Shown here: piece after piece, positions 25,354-35,329 of the stretch
Layout of the letters: every line of letters begins with the position of its first letter
How positions within the stretch are numbered: the stretch's first letter is position 1
Source of the DNA: Rhizobium mesoamericanum STM3625
GTDB taxonomy: Bacteria; Pseudomonadota; Alphaproteobacteria; Rhizobiales; Rhizobiaceae
Assembly: GCF_000312665.1 (NCBI RefSeq)
Contig: NZ_HF536772.1
Location: 1,080,382 to 1,144,381 of the forward strand
Direction: 5' to 3'
DNA length: 64,000 nucleotides
Translations under genes and position numbers: made by a program
Notes under the pieces: generated by a model
What the model was told of the DNA's origin: nothing
Seen by the model: only the letters and a program-made list of their open reading frames with translations
The model's database searches: none

Positions 25354-27702
25354 ATGGCGGGCAGAGGCAAATCACGCGACAGGATCGAACCTTCTTTCAG
25401 CGGTCGCGACGACCGCGACGATGATGACGATTTCTCGCTCGATGCCGATGACCGCGTTGTGCGCGGACGCTCGACCAGGCGCGCAGCGCCGAAACCGTCC
25501 CGCGCGCGCCAGCCGGAGCGACGTAAACGCGACCGCCGCGATCGAGAAGGTGGAGGACTCTTCAGCTTCATCCGTCGCATCGTCTACTGGTTTGTCGTTT
25601 TCGGCATTTGGGCCGGGATCGGCGTGGCGGGTCTCGTCGTCTATTACGGATCTCGCATGCCGAGCGCCAGCACCTGGGCTATTCCGGAGCGTCCGCCGAA
25701 CGTCAAGATCACTGCTGTCGACGGCAGCGTCATAGCCAATCGCGGTACAACAGGGGGCGAGGCCCTGGCGCTCGAAGACATGTCGCCGTACATTCCCGAA
25801 GCGATCGTCGCCATCGAAGACCGCCGCTTCTACTCGCACTTCGGCGTGGATCCGCTTGGCCTTGCACGCGCCTTCGTCACCAACCTGACGACCGGGCACA
25901 TGGTCCAGGGTGGCTCGACGCTGACGCAGCAGCTTGCAAAGAACCTCTTTCTATCGCCGGACCGAACGCTGGAACGCAAGGTCCAGGAAGTCCTGCTCGC
26001 CCTGTGGCTGGAGCAGAAGTACACCAAGGACCAGATTCTTGCGATGTATCTCAATCGCGTATTTTTCGGCTCGAACGCCTATGGTGTCGAAGCTGCCTCG
26101 CGCCGATACTTCAACAAGTCTGCGCGTGATGTGAACCTCGGTGAAGCAGCCCTTCTTGCCGGTCTCGTAAAGGCACCGTCGCGCCTGTCGCCGGCACGCG
26201 ATCCCGATGCCGCCAATGCCCGCGCGCAGGTGGTGCTGCAGACGATGCGCGACCAAGGCTATATCACCGATGACGAAGTCAAGACCGCCATGTCGCAGAC
26301 GCCTGCAAAGGCGAAGCGCTATTGGTCGGGTGCCGGCCACTACGTTGCCGATATGGTGATGGATCAGCTGCCCGCCCTGATCGGCGAAGTCAAGGAAGAC
26401 ATCGTCGTCGACACGACGATCGACAAGACACTGGAAAAGCGTGCGGAGCAGTCGTTGAATGACGTGCTCGGTAAGGATGGCGCCAAGGTCGATGCCTCTC
26501 AGGCCGCGTTGGTCTCTCTCGATGGGACCGGTGCAATCCGTGCCCTCGTCGGCGGGAGGGACTATGCCGACAGTCAGTTCAACCGCGCCGTCACCGCCAA
26601 GCGCCAGCCCGGATCCTCCTTCAAGCCGTTCGTTTACGCGGCAGCGCTGGAAAAGGGCCTGACGCCGTTCTCGGTGTTCAATGACGCGCCGATTCGCATA
26701 GGCGACTGGACGCCTGAGAACTACGAGAAGAAGTATAATGGCGAAGTGTCGCTCGCGACGGCGCTTGCAAAGTCGCTGAACACTGTCGCCGCCCAGCTGG
26801 TCATGTATGACGGGCCGGATCAGGTCATCAAGCTGGCACACCGTCTCGGCATCGAATCGGAGCTGCAGCCCAACGCCTCGATCGCTTTGGGCACGTCGGA
26901 AGTGTCGTTGATGGAGCTCACCGGCGCCTATGCCGCTTTCATGAATGGCGGCTATAAGGCAACACCGCACGTGATCCGCCGTGTGACGACGGCTGACGGC
27001 AGCAGGGTGCTCTACGAGAACACTTACGACAATCCGCCCCGCGTCCTGTCGGAAGCGATTGCCGCCAACATGAACACCATGATGATGGGTGTCATCAACC
27101 AGGGAACGGGCAAGAGCGCCAAGCTTGCCGGCTGGCAGGCAGCCGGCAAGACCGGCACCACCCAGAATTCGCGTGACGCGCTCTTCGTTGGCTTCACCAG
27201 TAATCTCACAACCGGCGTCTGGTTCGGCAATGACGATGGCAAGCCGATGAAGAAGGTGACAGGCGGCGGCCTGCCGGCCAAGGCGTGGCAGGAGTTCATG
27301 GTCGCCGCGCACAAGGGACTGTCGCCGGCACCGCTTTTCGGCAATGGGCAGTTCATGGCAGATCCGACAGCCAATCCCGGTGTTGGCGATCAGCCCATGG
27401 CGTCCGTCGAGCCTGGCGCGGCGGCGCCGCTTGACGAGCCGACGACGATCGGCAGCATTCTCTCCGGTGTCTTCGGGGCCGGGGCCGATGTTCGTGAGCG
27501 GAATCCGCGGGCGAACGACCGGCTAAGACGTCAACCAATGGCGCCGATTGATGGCGGTCCGGTGCCTCCCGCCGACATCGCTCAGGACGGCGATAATGGC
27601 TACGGCGAAGCGCTGCCGCCGGGTGATATTGGCGAGCCCGAACCGGCAGTTACGAACCGGTCGAGGAGGACGACTCTCCTCGACCTGATCATGGGGCGAT
27701 AG
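25354..27702 (+). CDS. Class A penicillin-binding protein (PBP1A family)
   Basis: A 782-residue bifunctional cell-wall enzyme anchored in the inner membrane. Residues 1-70 form a very charged cytoplasmic tail, the membrane segment is at about 76-98, the GT51 transglycosylase follows (EDRRFYSHFGVD and QGGSTLTQQLAKN), then the transpeptidase with SSFK (nucleophile Ser), SLN and KTGTT motifs. It polymerises and cross-links peptidoglycan. The C-terminal 110 residues are Pro/Gly-rich. It sits upstream of dnaK but separated by 236 bp with dnaK's own promoter. Confidence 0.94.
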   Translation: MAGRGKSRDRIEPSFSGRDDRDDDDDFSLDADDRVVRGRSTRRAAPKPSRARQPERRKRDRRDREGGGLFSFIRRIVYWFVVFGIWAGIGVAGLVVYYGSRMPSASTWAIPERPPNVKITAVDGSVIANRGTTGGEALALEDMSPYIPEAIVAIEDRRFYSHFGVDPLGLARAFVTNLTTGHMVQGGSTLTQQLAKNLFLSPDRTLERKVQEVLLALWLEQKYTKDQILAMYLNRVFFGSNAYGVEAASRRYFNKSARDVNLGEAALLAGLVKAPSRLSPARDPDAANARAQVVLQTMRDQGYITDDEVKTAMSQTPAKAKRYWSGAGHYVADMVMDQLPALIGEVKEDIVVDTTIDKTLEKRAEQSLNDVLGKDGAKVDASQAALVSLDGTGAIRALVGGRDYADSQFNRAVTAKRQPGSSFKPFVYAAALEKGLTPFSVFNDAPIRIGDWTPENYEKKYNGEVSLATALAKSLNTVAAQLVMYDGPDQVIKLAHRLGIESELQPNASIALGTSEVSLMELTGAYAAFMNGGYKATPHVIRRVTTADGSRVLYENTYDNPPRVLSEAIAANMNTMMMGVINQGTGKSAKLAGWQAAGKTGTTQNSRDALFVGFTSNLTTGVWFGNDDGKPMKKVTGGGLPAKAWQEFMVAAHKGLSPAPLFGNGQFMADPTANPGVGDQPMASVEPGAAAPLDEPTTIGSILSGVFGAGADVRERNPRANDRLRRQPMAPIDGGPVPPADIAQDGDNGYGEALPPGDIGEPEPAVTNRSRRTTLLDLIMGR

Positions 27703-27796
27703 CGAAACAGTTCAGGCGGCAAAAAGCCATCTTCTTGTGTCCGCCAAAATTAGTAAGCCGGGCGCTTGTTTTGCCAGTTTACTGGCTATTTCTCGC

Positions 27797-27828
27797 CTTG
27801 CAGTCCCGAAAACCGCTCCTTATATACG
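27797..27828 (+). promoter_or_regulatory. Sigma-32 (RpoH) promoter of dnaK
   Basis: CTTG (27797-27800), an 18-bp spacer and CTTATATACG (27819-27828) fit the alphaproteobacterial heat-shock consensus CTTG-N17-18-CYTATNTNNG at every fixed position. It lies about 110 bp upstream of the dnaK start. Confidence 0.88.
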
Positions 27829-27938
27829 CGGCATCACCGCAATCACGATTGCGTTAATCTTAAAGACCCATCCCGTAAGGGGCTGTCAGGGGAATGCCTT
27901 CTCGGGGTTCCGACAGCTTGCTTCAAGGAGAGAATGAC

Positions 27939-29855
27939 ATGGCAAAAGTAATTGGTATCGACCTCGGAACGACAAATTCCTGCGTCGCAGTCATGGACGG
28001 CAAAGACGCAAAGGTCATTGAGAATGCGGAAGGCGCGCGTACGACCCCTTCCATGGTGGCATTTTCCGATGACGGCGAACGCCTCGTCGGCCAGCCGGCC
28101 AAGCGCCAGGCGGTCACCAACCCGACGAACACCCTCTTCGCAGTGAAGCGCCTCATCGGCCGCCGCTACGAAGATCCGACCGTTGAGAAGGACAAGAGCC
28201 TCGTTCCTTTCCACATCGTCAAGGGCGACAACGGCGACGCTTGGGTCGAAGCCCAGGGCAAGTCCTATTCTCCGGCACAGATCTCAGCGATGATTCTTCA
28301 GAAGATGAAGGAAACCGCCGAATCCTATCTTGGTGAAAAGGTCGAAAAGGCCGTCATCACCGTTCCCGCTTACTTCAACGACGCACAGCGCCAGGCAACC
28401 AAGGATGCCGGCAAGATTGCTGGCCTCGAAGTTCTTCGCATCATCAACGAGCCGACGGCAGCAGCCCTTGCCTACGGTCTCGACAAGAAGGATGGCAAGA
28501 CGATCGCCGTTTACGACTTGGGTGGCGGTACCTTCGATATCTCGATCCTCGAAATCGGCGACGGCGTCTTCGAAGTTAAGTCCACCAACGGCGATACCTT
28601 CCTCGGCGGTGAAGACTTCGACATGCGTCTGGTCGAATACCTGGTTGCCGAGTTCAAGAAGGACAACGGTATCGATCTCAAGGGCGACAAGCTTGCTCTG
28701 CAGCGCCTCAAGGAGGCTGCCGAAAAGGCAAAGATCGAACTGTCGTCCTCACAGCAGACCGAAATCAACCTGCCGTTCATCACCGCTGATGCAACCGGCC
28801 CGAAGCACCTGACGCTGAAGCTCACCCGGGCCAAGCTGGAAAGCCTGGTCGACGATCTCATTCAACGCACCATCGCACCGTGCAAGGCAGCCCTCAAGGA
28901 TGCCGGCGTCACCCCCGCAGAGATCGACGAAGTCGTTCTCGTCGGTGGTATGAGCCGCATGCCGAAGGTGCAGGAAGTCGTCAAGCAGCTGTTCGGCAAG
29001 GAGCCGCACAAGGGCGTAAACCCGGACGAAGTCGTAGCACTCGGCGCAGCCATCCAGGCTGGCGTTCTGCAGGGCGACGTCAAGGACGTTCTGCTTCTCG
29101 ACGTAACCCCGCTGTCCCTTGGTATCGAGACCCTCGGTGGCGTCTTCACCCGTCTGATCGAGCGTAACACAACGATCCCGACGAAGAAGTCGCAGACCTT
29201 CTCGACCGCCGACGACAACCAGCAGGCTGTCACCATCCGCGTTTCGCAGGGTGAGCGCGAAATGGCTGCCGACAACAAGCTGCTCGGTCAGTTCGACCTC
29301 GTTGGACTGCCCCCGGCACCGCGTGGAGTTCCGCAGATCGAAGTGACGTTCGATATCGACGCCAACGGTATTGTTCAGGTTTCGGCCAAGGACAAGGGCA
29401 CCGGCAAGGAACAGCAGATCCGTATCCAGGCTTCGGGTGGTCTCTCCGACGCCGACATCGAGAAGATGGTCAAGGACGCCGAAGCAAATGCCGAGGCCGA
29501 CAAGAAGCGTCGAGAAGCCGTCGAAGCAAAGAACCAGGCCGAAAGCCTGATCCATTCAAGCGAGAAGTCGCTAAAGGATTACGGTGACAAGGTCTCCGAA
29601 ACGGACCGCACGGCAATCTCCGATGCGATCGCTGCTCTGAAGTCCTCCGTCGAAGCGACCGAGCCGGATGCTGAAGACATCAAGGCGAAGACCCAGACGC
29701 TCATGGAAGTTTCGATGAAGCTCGGCCAGGCGATCTATGAAGCCCAGCAGGCGGAAGCTGGCTCGGCGGATGCCTCGGCAGCCGGTGGCGACGAAAATGT
29801 CGTTGACGCCGACTACGAAGAAGTCAAGGACGACGACCATAAGAAGTCCGCGTAA
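27939..29855 (+). CDS. dnaK: Molecular chaperone DnaK (Hsp70)
   Basis: A 638-residue Hsp70: ATPase domain (opening [18 protein letters not shown], then [18 protein letters not shown] and [11 protein letters not shown]), interdomain linker near [15 protein letters not shown], substrate-binding domain and helical lid, ending in an acidic tail ([16 protein letters not shown]). It folds and protects proteins with DnaJ and GrpE. The start at 27939 follows AAGGAG; a frame extension to 27894 is spurious. Heat-shock control is indicated by the sigma-32 promoter upstream. Confidence 0.97.
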   Translation: MAKVIGIDLGTTNSCVAVMDGKDAKVIENAEGARTTPSMVAFSDDGERLVGQPAKRQAVTNPTNTLFAVKRLIGRRYEDPTVEKDKSLVPFHIVKGDNGDAWVEAQGKSYSPAQISAMILQKMKETAESYLGEKVEKAVITVPAYFNDAQRQATKDAGKIAGLEVLRIINEPTAAALAYGLDKKDGKTIAVYDLGGGTFDISILEIGDGVFEVKSTNGDTFLGGEDFDMRLVEYLVAEFKKDNGIDLKGDKLALQRLKEAAEKAKIELSSSQQTEINLPFITADATGPKHLTLKLTRAKLESLVDDLIQRTIAPCKAALKDAGVTPAEIDEVVLVGGMSRMPKVQEVVKQLFGKEPHKGVNPDEVVALGAAIQAGVLQGDVKDVLLLDVTPLSLGIETLGGVFTRLIERNTTIPTKKSQTFSTADDNQQAVTIRVSQGEREMAADNKLLGQFDLVGLPPAPRGVPQIEVTFDIDANGIVQVSAKDKGTGKEQQIRIQASGGLSDADIEKMVKDAEANAEADKKRREAVEAKNQAESLIHSSEKSLKDYGDKVSETDRTAISDAIAALKSSVEATEPDAEDIKAKTQTLMEVSMKLGQAIYEAQQAEAGSADASAAGGDENVVDADYEEVKDDDHKKSA

Positions 29856-29889
29856 GCGCGACGGAGCAGTCTAGCTTGAAACTGACGTT

Positions 29890-29913
29890 CCGGCTGCTCG
29901 CCACGGCAGCCGG
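29890..29913 (+). terminator. Hairpin in the dnaK-dnaJ gap
   Basis: CCGGCTGC (29890-29897) pairs with GCAGCCGG (29906-29913) around an 8-nt loop, 27 bp before dnaJ. No U-run follows, so it more likely attenuates or protects the dnaK message, lowering DnaJ relative to DnaK. Confidence 0.45.
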
Positions 29914-29940
29914 AAAACCATTTCCGGGGTTTAATCCTTA

Positions 29941-31068
29941 ATGGCAAAAGCTGATTTTTACGAAACGCTGGGTGTCGCCAAGACGGCGGACGAGAAAGAG
30001 CTGAAAGGCGCCTTCCGCAAACTCGCCATGAAGTACCATCCGGACAAGAATCCGGGCGACCATGATGCCGAGCGCAAATTCAAGGAAATCAACGAAGCCT
30101 ATGAAATGCTCAAGGATCCGCAGAAGCGCGCGGCGTATGACCGGTATGGTCACGCAGCCTTCGAACACGGCGGCATGGGTGGCGGTGGCGGTGGATTTGG
30201 CGGCGGCGGATTCTCCGACATTTTCGAGGATATCTTCGGCGAGATGATGGGCGGCGGCCGTCAGCGGCAGCGCTCCTCCGGCGGCCGCGAGCGTGGCGCC
30301 GATCTTCGTTACAACATGGAGATTTCGCTGGAGGAATCCTTCTCCGGCAAGACGGCGCAAATTCGAGTTCCGACATCGATTACCTGCGACGTCTGTTCTG
30401 GTTCGGGCGCAAAACCCGGTACGCAACCGAAGACCTGCGGCACCTGTCAGGGTTCGGGCCGCGTGCGTGCAGCCCAGGGTTTCTTCTCGATCGAGCGTAC
30501 CTGCCCGACCTGTCATGGTCGCGGAACGATAATTCCCGATCCCTGCGGGAAGTGTCATGGCCAAGGGCGCGTCACCGAAGAGCGATCGCTCTCGGTGAAC
30601 ATTCCGGCCGGCATCGAAGATGGCACCCGCATTCGCCTGCAGGGCGAGGGCGAGGCCGGCATGCGCGGCGGTCCGGCGGGCGATCTCTATATATTCCTGT
30701 CCGTCAAGCCGCATGAATTCTATCAGCGTGACGGCGCCGACCTCTACTGCACCATTCCGATCTCAATGACGACGGCGGCCCTCGGTGGGACGTTTGACGT
30801 GGCGACGCTCGATGGCACGAAATCGCGTGTGAGCGTGCCGGAAGGCACTCAGGCCGGCAAGCAGTTCCGTCTGAAGGGCAAGGGCATGCCGGTGTTGCGT
30901 TCGCCGCAAACCGGTGACCTTTATATCCAGATCCAGATCGAAACGCCGCAGAAACTGACGAAGCGTCAGCGCGAGCTACTTCAGGAATTCGAGCAGCTAT
31001 CCTCGAAGGAAAACAATCCGGAATCGACCGGATTCTTTGCCCGGATGAAGGAATTCTTCGAGAACTGA
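29941..31068 (+). CDS. dnaJ: Co-chaperone DnaJ (Hsp40)
   Basis: A 375-residue type I Hsp40: J domain with the HPD motif (YHPDKNPGD, near residue 33), a glycine/phenylalanine-rich stretch (about 75-105), four zinc-binding CxxCxGxG repeats ([32 protein letters not shown]; about 145-215) and the C-terminal substrate-binding domain. It stimulates the DnaK ATPase and delivers clients. It follows dnaK by 85 bp and ends before a good terminator. Confidence 0.96.
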   Translation: MAKADFYETLGVAKTADEKELKGAFRKLAMKYHPDKNPGDHDAERKFKEINEAYEMLKDPQKRAAYDRYGHAAFEHGGMGGGGGGFGGGGFSDIFEDIFGEMMGGGRQRQRSSGGRERGADLRYNMEISLEESFSGKTAQIRVPTSITCDVCSGSGAKPGTQPKTCGTCQGSGRVRAAQGFFSIERTCPTCHGRGTIIPDPCGKCHGQGRVTEERSLSVNIPAGIEDGTRIRLQGEGEAGMRGGPAGDLYIFLSVKPHEFYQRDGADLYCTIPISMTTAALGGTFDVATLDGTKSRVSVPEGTQAGKQFRLKGKGMPVLRSPQTGDLYIQIQIETPQKLTKRQRELLQEFEQLSSKENNPESTGFFARMKEFFEN

Positions 31069-31088
31069 CCAGTCATCCCTGCATGTCG

Positions 31089-31122
31089 AAAGGGCCGGTT
31101 GTTGCTACAACCGGCCTTTTGT
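31089..31122 (+). terminator. Terminator after dnaJ
   Basis: A perfect 10-bp stem, GGCCGGTTGT (31093-31102) with ACAACCGGCC (31107-31116), tetraloop, is followed by TTTTG and flanked by matching A/T. It ends the dnaK-dnaJ operon. Confidence 0.9.
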
Positions 31123-31279
31123 TCGCTATTCCGGTCCACCCAGACAAGGCTGTCCAAGGGCGCGACGCTCACATTCAAAATCGCTTTATTATCTTGTATC
31201 AACCAAATGATTGGTGGGACATTAAGATAATAAAAGGTTAAATTAGCGAACCCAACAACATTGCAGCGCCGGGGGACAC

Positions 31280-33172
31280 TTGGAACGCCGTCTCGCAGCC
31301 ATCCTTGCAGTAGACATCGTCGGCTATAGCCGGTTGATGGGTTCAGACGAGTCCGGAACGCTAAGTGCGGTCAAAAGCTGCCGCACGGAGCTTCTCAATC
31401 CGAAGATCGCACAGCATCGCGGCCGCATCGTCAAGCTGACCGGTGATGGCATGCTGGTGGAATTCTCCAGTATCGTGAACGCTGTTGCCTGCGCCGACGA
31501 GGTGCAGCGGGAGACGGCACAGCGAAACCTGTCGGTCCTTGAAGACAAGCGCATCGAATTTCGGATCGGCATTCATCTGGGCGATGTCATCGTAGAGGAG
31601 GGCGACATCTTTGGTGACGGTGTCAATGTTGCCGCCCGGCTGGAAACATTGGCCGAGCCCGGCGGCATTGCCGTTTCTGCCTCGGTCAGAGACCATGTCG
31701 GCTCACGGCTCGACCTTTCTTTTGAGGACCGCGGTGAGCACAGGCTCAAGAACATCAAGGAACCGATCAGGGTTTATGCGATCTCCCCACGGCGGGCGTT
31801 GCCACTGAGAGTGAACAAGGCCGCCTTGGCTGCCGCCAAAGAAAAGCAGAAGCAGCTCGTTGCTGTTCTGCCTTTCACCAACATGAGCGGTGATGCGGAG
31901 CAGGAATATTTTTCAGACGGCATCACCGAGGATATCATTACCGACCTCTCCAAAGTATCGAACCTCTACGTCGTCGCGCGCAACACCGCCTTCACCTACA
32001 AGGGAAAGTCCGTGCAGGTGAAGCAGGTGGCTGCCGAACTTGGTGTCGACTTTGTTCTTGAGGGGAGCGTGCGCAAGGTCGGCCAGCGTGTTCGCATCAC
32101 CGGACAGCTGATCGATGCGAGGAACGGCGGGCACCTCTGGGCCGATCGTTTCGACCGAGATTTGACCGATATCTTCGCGATCCAGGACGAGATCACCCAC
32201 GCAATCGTCGACCAGCTCAAGATCAAACTGCTACCCGAGGAAAGGCGAGCGATCGAGGCCGAACCGACATGCAATGTCGAAGCCTATACCTATTATCTGC
32301 GTGGCCGGCAGCTCTCCCACACTTGGACAAGGCCTTACCTACTTCTGGCGCGCCGCATGTTCGCAACGGCGGTCACACTGGATCCGGAATATGCGCGCGC
32401 CTATGCGGGCATGGCCGATTGCGAGTCGGCGCTACGGGACTGGCATGCGGGAGAGTATACGCTGCAAGGGATTCTCGGCCTCAGCGCCAAGGCGCTTGCG
32501 CTTGATCCAAACCTGGCTGAGGCCCATGCTTCGCGCGGTTTGGCATTGCATCAGGACGGGCGCGATGAGGAAGCCCTGGTAGAATTCGAGAAAGCCCTTG
32601 CGCTCGAGCCCGATCTCTACGAGGCAAACTTTCACTACGGGCGCTTCCTGTTCATGCAAGGCAAGTTCGAGGGTGCGATCACGTTTTTCACCAGGGCGGC
32701 CGAGATACGGCCGGACGACTACCTCTCGCCGATCCATCTGATGAGTGCATGCCATTCGCTGGGGCTGAGGGAGGAGCGGGAGCACTGGGCGCATGTTTGC
32801 ATTGAGCGTGCAGAGCATGCCCTGGAATGCCATCCGGAGAATTCGGGGCCGGCTCATCGTGGGGCGCTTGCCTGGGCTCACCTCGGTGAGGCAGAGAGAG
32901 CTAAGGAGTGGGTGAAGCGCGCCCAGATGATCGATCCGGACGACATCGTTGCACAGTATAACGTTGCCTGCGTGTACGCGCTGTTGAATGAATGTGATAC
33001 GGCACTGGACCTGCTGGAGGCGCTGCTGCCACAATCGTCATGCTATCAAATCCTCTGGTTCAAGCACGATTCGGACCTCGATTCCGTCCGTGACCACCCG
33101 CGGTTCGAGAAAATGCTTGATGCGATCGAGGCATGCTCGGCCTCGATAGACTTTAAGGTGGCATCGGAATAG
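31280..33172 (+). CDS. Class III adenylate/guanylate cyclase with TolB-like and TPR regions
   Basis: A 630-residue soluble signalling protein. Residues 1-165 form a class III cyclase domain (AVDIVGYSRLMG with metal Asp12, KLTGDGM with Asp56, FGDGVNVAARLE). Residues about 190-330 match the TolB/FlgO-like domain common after rhizobial cyclases (AVLPFTNMSGDAEQEYFSDG). The rest is TPR-like, with helix pairs such as AEAHASRGLALHQDGRDEEA. It likely makes cAMP in response to a protein partner. The start is a TTG at 31280 after GGGGGA. It stands alone. Confidence 0.87.
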   Translation: MERRLAAILAVDIVGYSRLMGSDESGTLSAVKSCRTELLNPKIAQHRGRIVKLTGDGMLVEFSSIVNAVACADEVQRETAQRNLSVLEDKRIEFRIGIHLGDVIVEEGDIFGDGVNVAARLETLAEPGGIAVSASVRDHVGSRLDLSFEDRGEHRLKNIKEPIRVYAISPRRALPLRVNKAALAAAKEKQKQLVAVLPFTNMSGDAEQEYFSDGITEDIITDLSKVSNLYVVARNTAFTYKGKSVQVKQVAAELGVDFVLEGSVRKVGQRVRITGQLIDARNGGHLWADRFDRDLTDIFAIQDEITHAIVDQLKIKLLPEERRAIEAEPTCNVEAYTYYLRGRQLSHTWTRPYLLLARRMFATAVTLDPEYARAYAGMADCESALRDWHAGEYTLQGILGLSAKALALDPNLAEAHASRGLALHQDGRDEEALVEFEKALALEPDLYEANFHYGRFLFMQGKFEGAITFFTRAAEIRPDDYLSPIHLMSACHSLGLREEREHWAHVCIERAEHALECHPENSGPAHRGALAWAHLGEAERAKEWVKRAQMIDPDDIVAQYNVACVYALLNECDTALDLLEALLPQSSCYQILWFKHDSDLDSVRDHPRFEKMLDAIEACSASIDFKVASE

Positions 33173-33322
33173 CCACTTTCCTCGATCGGTTGCTCCAGAA
33201 TGAAACAGCTGCGCAACGCGCATCCGACTGGCGTTAACGCAGGCGATGAATGTCGCTTTGCAAAGACACGCAGAAGCGCCAGTATTCCTTCGGGGATCAA
33301 CCAAAAACCAAGGGCAACTTCC

Positions 33323-33532
33323 ATGACGGTAGCAGCCACCACCTTGTCATTGCAGTCAGATGATGTCGACGTGCTTGCCGGCGCACTCTATGCTTGGTGC
33401 GCCGAGCGCAATATCAAGCTGCGCAGCCAACAAGGGCTCTCCATCGCAAGCATCGCAATCGATCTCTATCATGCCGGCCATCAGACGCAGGACGACCTGC
33501 TCGTTGCGCTTCACGAATGCGATCATCACTAG
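33323..33532 (+). CDS. Small hypothetical protein
   Basis: A 69-residue acidic protein opening MTVAATTLSLQSDDVDVLAG, with a helical core (ALYAWCAERNIKL) and a His/Asp-rich end. I know no family. The ATG at 33323 has AAGGG upstream; the frame extends to 33200 without a site. It lies convergent to the XRE regulator, 13 bp apart. Confidence 0.5.
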   Translation: MTVAATTLSLQSDDVDVLAGALYAWCAERNIKLRSQQGLSIASIAIDLYHAGHQTQDDLLVALHECDHH

Positions 33533-33545
33533 CCGACCGCAGCGC

Positions 33546-33914
33546 TTAGCCCAGGGCCTCAGCGTAGCTTTCACCGATCATGATAGAGAGGATCGTTTTG
33601 ACGGCCTCCTTACCAGCCGTGGATCGAAGCTTGTCGTAGTGTATCGCCAGCTCGTAGGCTTCGGGGCTGAGCCCCTGCCGCGCCGATCCGTCGGTCGCGT
33701 TTGCGCCTTCGAACAATTCCGAAATATCCACGCCGAGAAAGACGGAGATCTGATGCAGCTTGCTTGCAGATACGCGATTGGTGCCTTTCTCGTATTTCTG
33801 AATTTGTTGAAAAGTCAGCCCTAGTGCCTCTCCCAGTTCCAGCTGCGATATGCGTCGTTTGGCTCTGAGTGTCCGCACATTTCTACCGACAATGATATCT
33901 ACCGGATCTGGCAC
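33546..33914 (-). CDS. XRE-family helix-turn-helix regulator (PraR-like)
   Basis: A 122-residue protein with an N-terminal Cro/C1-type helix-turn-helix (residues 8-65: VGRNVRTLRAKRRISQLELG, then FQQIQKYEKGTNRVSASKL). The FQQIQKYEKG block is typical of the rhizobial PraR/PhrR/SinR-like regulators, some of which act in quorum sensing and attachment. The C-terminal half is family-specific. Start is GTG 33914 after GAGGGAA. Targets are not visible. Confidence 0.85.
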   Translation of the reverse strand: MPDPVDIIVGRNVRTLRAKRRISQLELGEALGLTFQQIQKYEKGTNRVSASKLHQISVFLGVDISELFEGANATDGSARQGLSPEAYELAIHYDKLRSTAGKEAVKTILSIMIGESYAEALG

Positions 33915-34175
33915 CGTGGTGTTCCCTCATAAGAATATTAAATATGGCTAGTACTATGCCCGCGTTCTGCAATATCTCAACCCATCAGTTGCAAATTTCA
34001 ACCTGCCTTTGCTGTGGTTTTTAGGGCCGTAATCCTACACTTTCGGCGTAGGTATAGACTACAGCGTGCACGCTATTTTCCATGCCAGTTAAACGTGGCA
34101 TTAAGGCCAAAACGATACGCCATTGTACTTGTTGCATTGACCGGCCGATTCTCATGCTCAGGGGCCGAGCAAAAC

Positions 34176-34204
34176 TTGACCGACGCAGTATCTGCCGCTA
34201 TTTT
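34176..34204 (+). promoter_or_regulatory. Likely mbfA promoter
   Basis: TTGACC (34176-34181) and TATTTT (34199-34204) are 17 bp apart, a good sigma-70-type promoter. The -10 lies inside the Irr-box palindrome, so a bound repressor would block polymerase. Confidence 0.65.
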
Positions 34205-34222
34205 AGAATAATTCTAAAATAG
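34198..34222. promoter_or_regulatory. Irr box / iron control element upstream of mbfA
   Basis: A perfect 25-bp palindrome: CTATTTTAGAAT (34198-34209), one central base, ATTCTAAAATAG (34211-34222). The inner TTTAGAAT-N-ATTCTAAA agrees with the iron control element bound by Irr in rhizobia. It covers the -10 and ends at the ribosome-binding site, 8 bp before the start codon, which suits repression under low iron, as I recall for mbfA in Agrobacterium and Bradyrhizobium. Confidence 0.85.
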
Positions 34223-34230
34223 AGGTTGGC

Positions 34231-35214
34231 ATGCTGAGCAGGTTTTTTAGATCATCCAAGCGTTCTTTTGACTCTTTGTCCGAACAGGAAATGCTGGCGC
34301 TCGCTATTGGTGCTGAGGAGGAGGATGCGCGCATCTATCTCGCTTACGCAGACACGCTGCGAGCCAACTACCCGGCGTCCGCGAAGGTTTTCGAGGAAAT
34401 GGCCGCGGTTGAGGATACACATCGCAGATCCTTGATTGAAGTCTATCGAGAGCGGTTCGGCGAGCGCATTACGCTCATTCGTCGGGAACATGTTCGGGGA
34501 TTTTATGACCGTAGGCCCGACTGGCTGCGGCGCAACCTTCCGTTGGAAAAGATCCGGGGTGAAGCCGAAGCTATGGAGCGGCAGGCTTACCACTTCTATG
34601 TCGAGGCGGCGAAACGCGTGACGGACGCGCAGACCAGGCAGTTGCTCGGCGACCTCGCACTGGCGGAGCAGGGCCACGAGGACATCACCCGTATGCTCGA
34701 TGACAAGCACACCCCGGTCGAAGTCAAGGGAGAGGAAGATCTTGCGGCCCGGCGGCAGCTTGTACTCACCTATATTCAACCCGGCCTGGCCGGTTTGATG
34801 GACGGCTCCGTGTCGACGTTAGCGCCGATTTTCGCGGCCGCCTTTGCGACCCAAGACACCTGGCAGACCTTCCTTGTTGGCATGTCCGCTTCTGTTGGCG
34901 CCGGGATCTCGATGGGCTTCACGGAAGCGGCCCACGACGATGGCAAGATTTCCGGCCGCGGTTCACCGATCAAGCGCGGCCTTGCATGTGGTGTCATGAC
35001 CGCACTCGGCGGCCTTGGCCATACCTTGCCTTATCTCATTCCGCACTTCTGGACGGCAACGACGATGGCCGTGGTCATCGCGATTTTCGAACTCTGGGCA
35101 ATTGCATTTATCCAGAACAGATACATGGAAACACCGTTCCTGCGCGCTGCGCTACAAGTGGTCGTGGGTGGCGGGCTTGTTCTCGGTGCCGGCATTTTGA
35201 TCGGCAATGCCTGA
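34231..35214 (+). CDS. mbfA: Membrane-bound ferritin MbfA, iron exporter
   Basis: A 327-residue fusion of a ferritin-like diiron domain (about residues 18-160, with AIGAEEEDARIYLAY, EEMAAVEDTHRRS, EAEAMERQAYHFY and LALAEQGHEDI supplying Glu/His ligands) to a VIT1-type membrane transporter domain (about 175-327, with several hydrophobic segments). MbfA exports ferrous iron and protects against iron and peroxide stress. The start at 34231 follows AGAGG, which overlaps the Irr box. It is followed by a terminator serving the opposite gene. Confidence 0.92.
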   Translation: MLSRFFRSSKRSFDSLSEQEMLALAIGAEEEDARIYLAYADTLRANYPASAKVFEEMAAVEDTHRRSLIEVYRERFGERITLIRREHVRGFYDRRPDWLRRNLPLEKIRGEAEAMERQAYHFYVEAAKRVTDAQTRQLLGDLALAEQGHEDITRMLDDKHTPVEVKGEEDLAARRQLVLTYIQPGLAGLMDGSVSTLAPIFAAAFATQDTWQTFLVGMSASVGAGISMGFTEAAHDDGKISGRGSPIKRGLACGVMTALGGLGHTLPYLIPHFWTATTMAVVIAIFELWAIAFIQNRYMETPFLRAALQVVVGGGLVLGAGILIGNA

Positions 35215-35258
35215 GCATAACTGAAGATCGGCATTAAGCACCGCATGCGAAGTCTGAA

Positions 35259-35289
35259 CAAAAAAGCAACGGCGTCAATTGCCGTTGCT
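35259..35289 (-). terminator. Terminator of the transglutaminase-like protease gene
   Basis: AGCAACGGC (35265-35273) pairs with GCCGTTGCT (35281-35289), loop of 7, followed on the minus strand by TTTTTTGTTC. It lies between convergent mbfA and the protease gene. Confidence 0.85.
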
Positions 35290-35329
35290 CTGTCATTCGC
35301 ATTGTTGCGATGAGGATGATGATCATTGC

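Noticed and set aside
25951..27312. A 453-codon minus-strand frame
   Set aside because: It mirrors the penicillin-binding protein gene, whose motifs are complete; the mirror has no recognisable domain.
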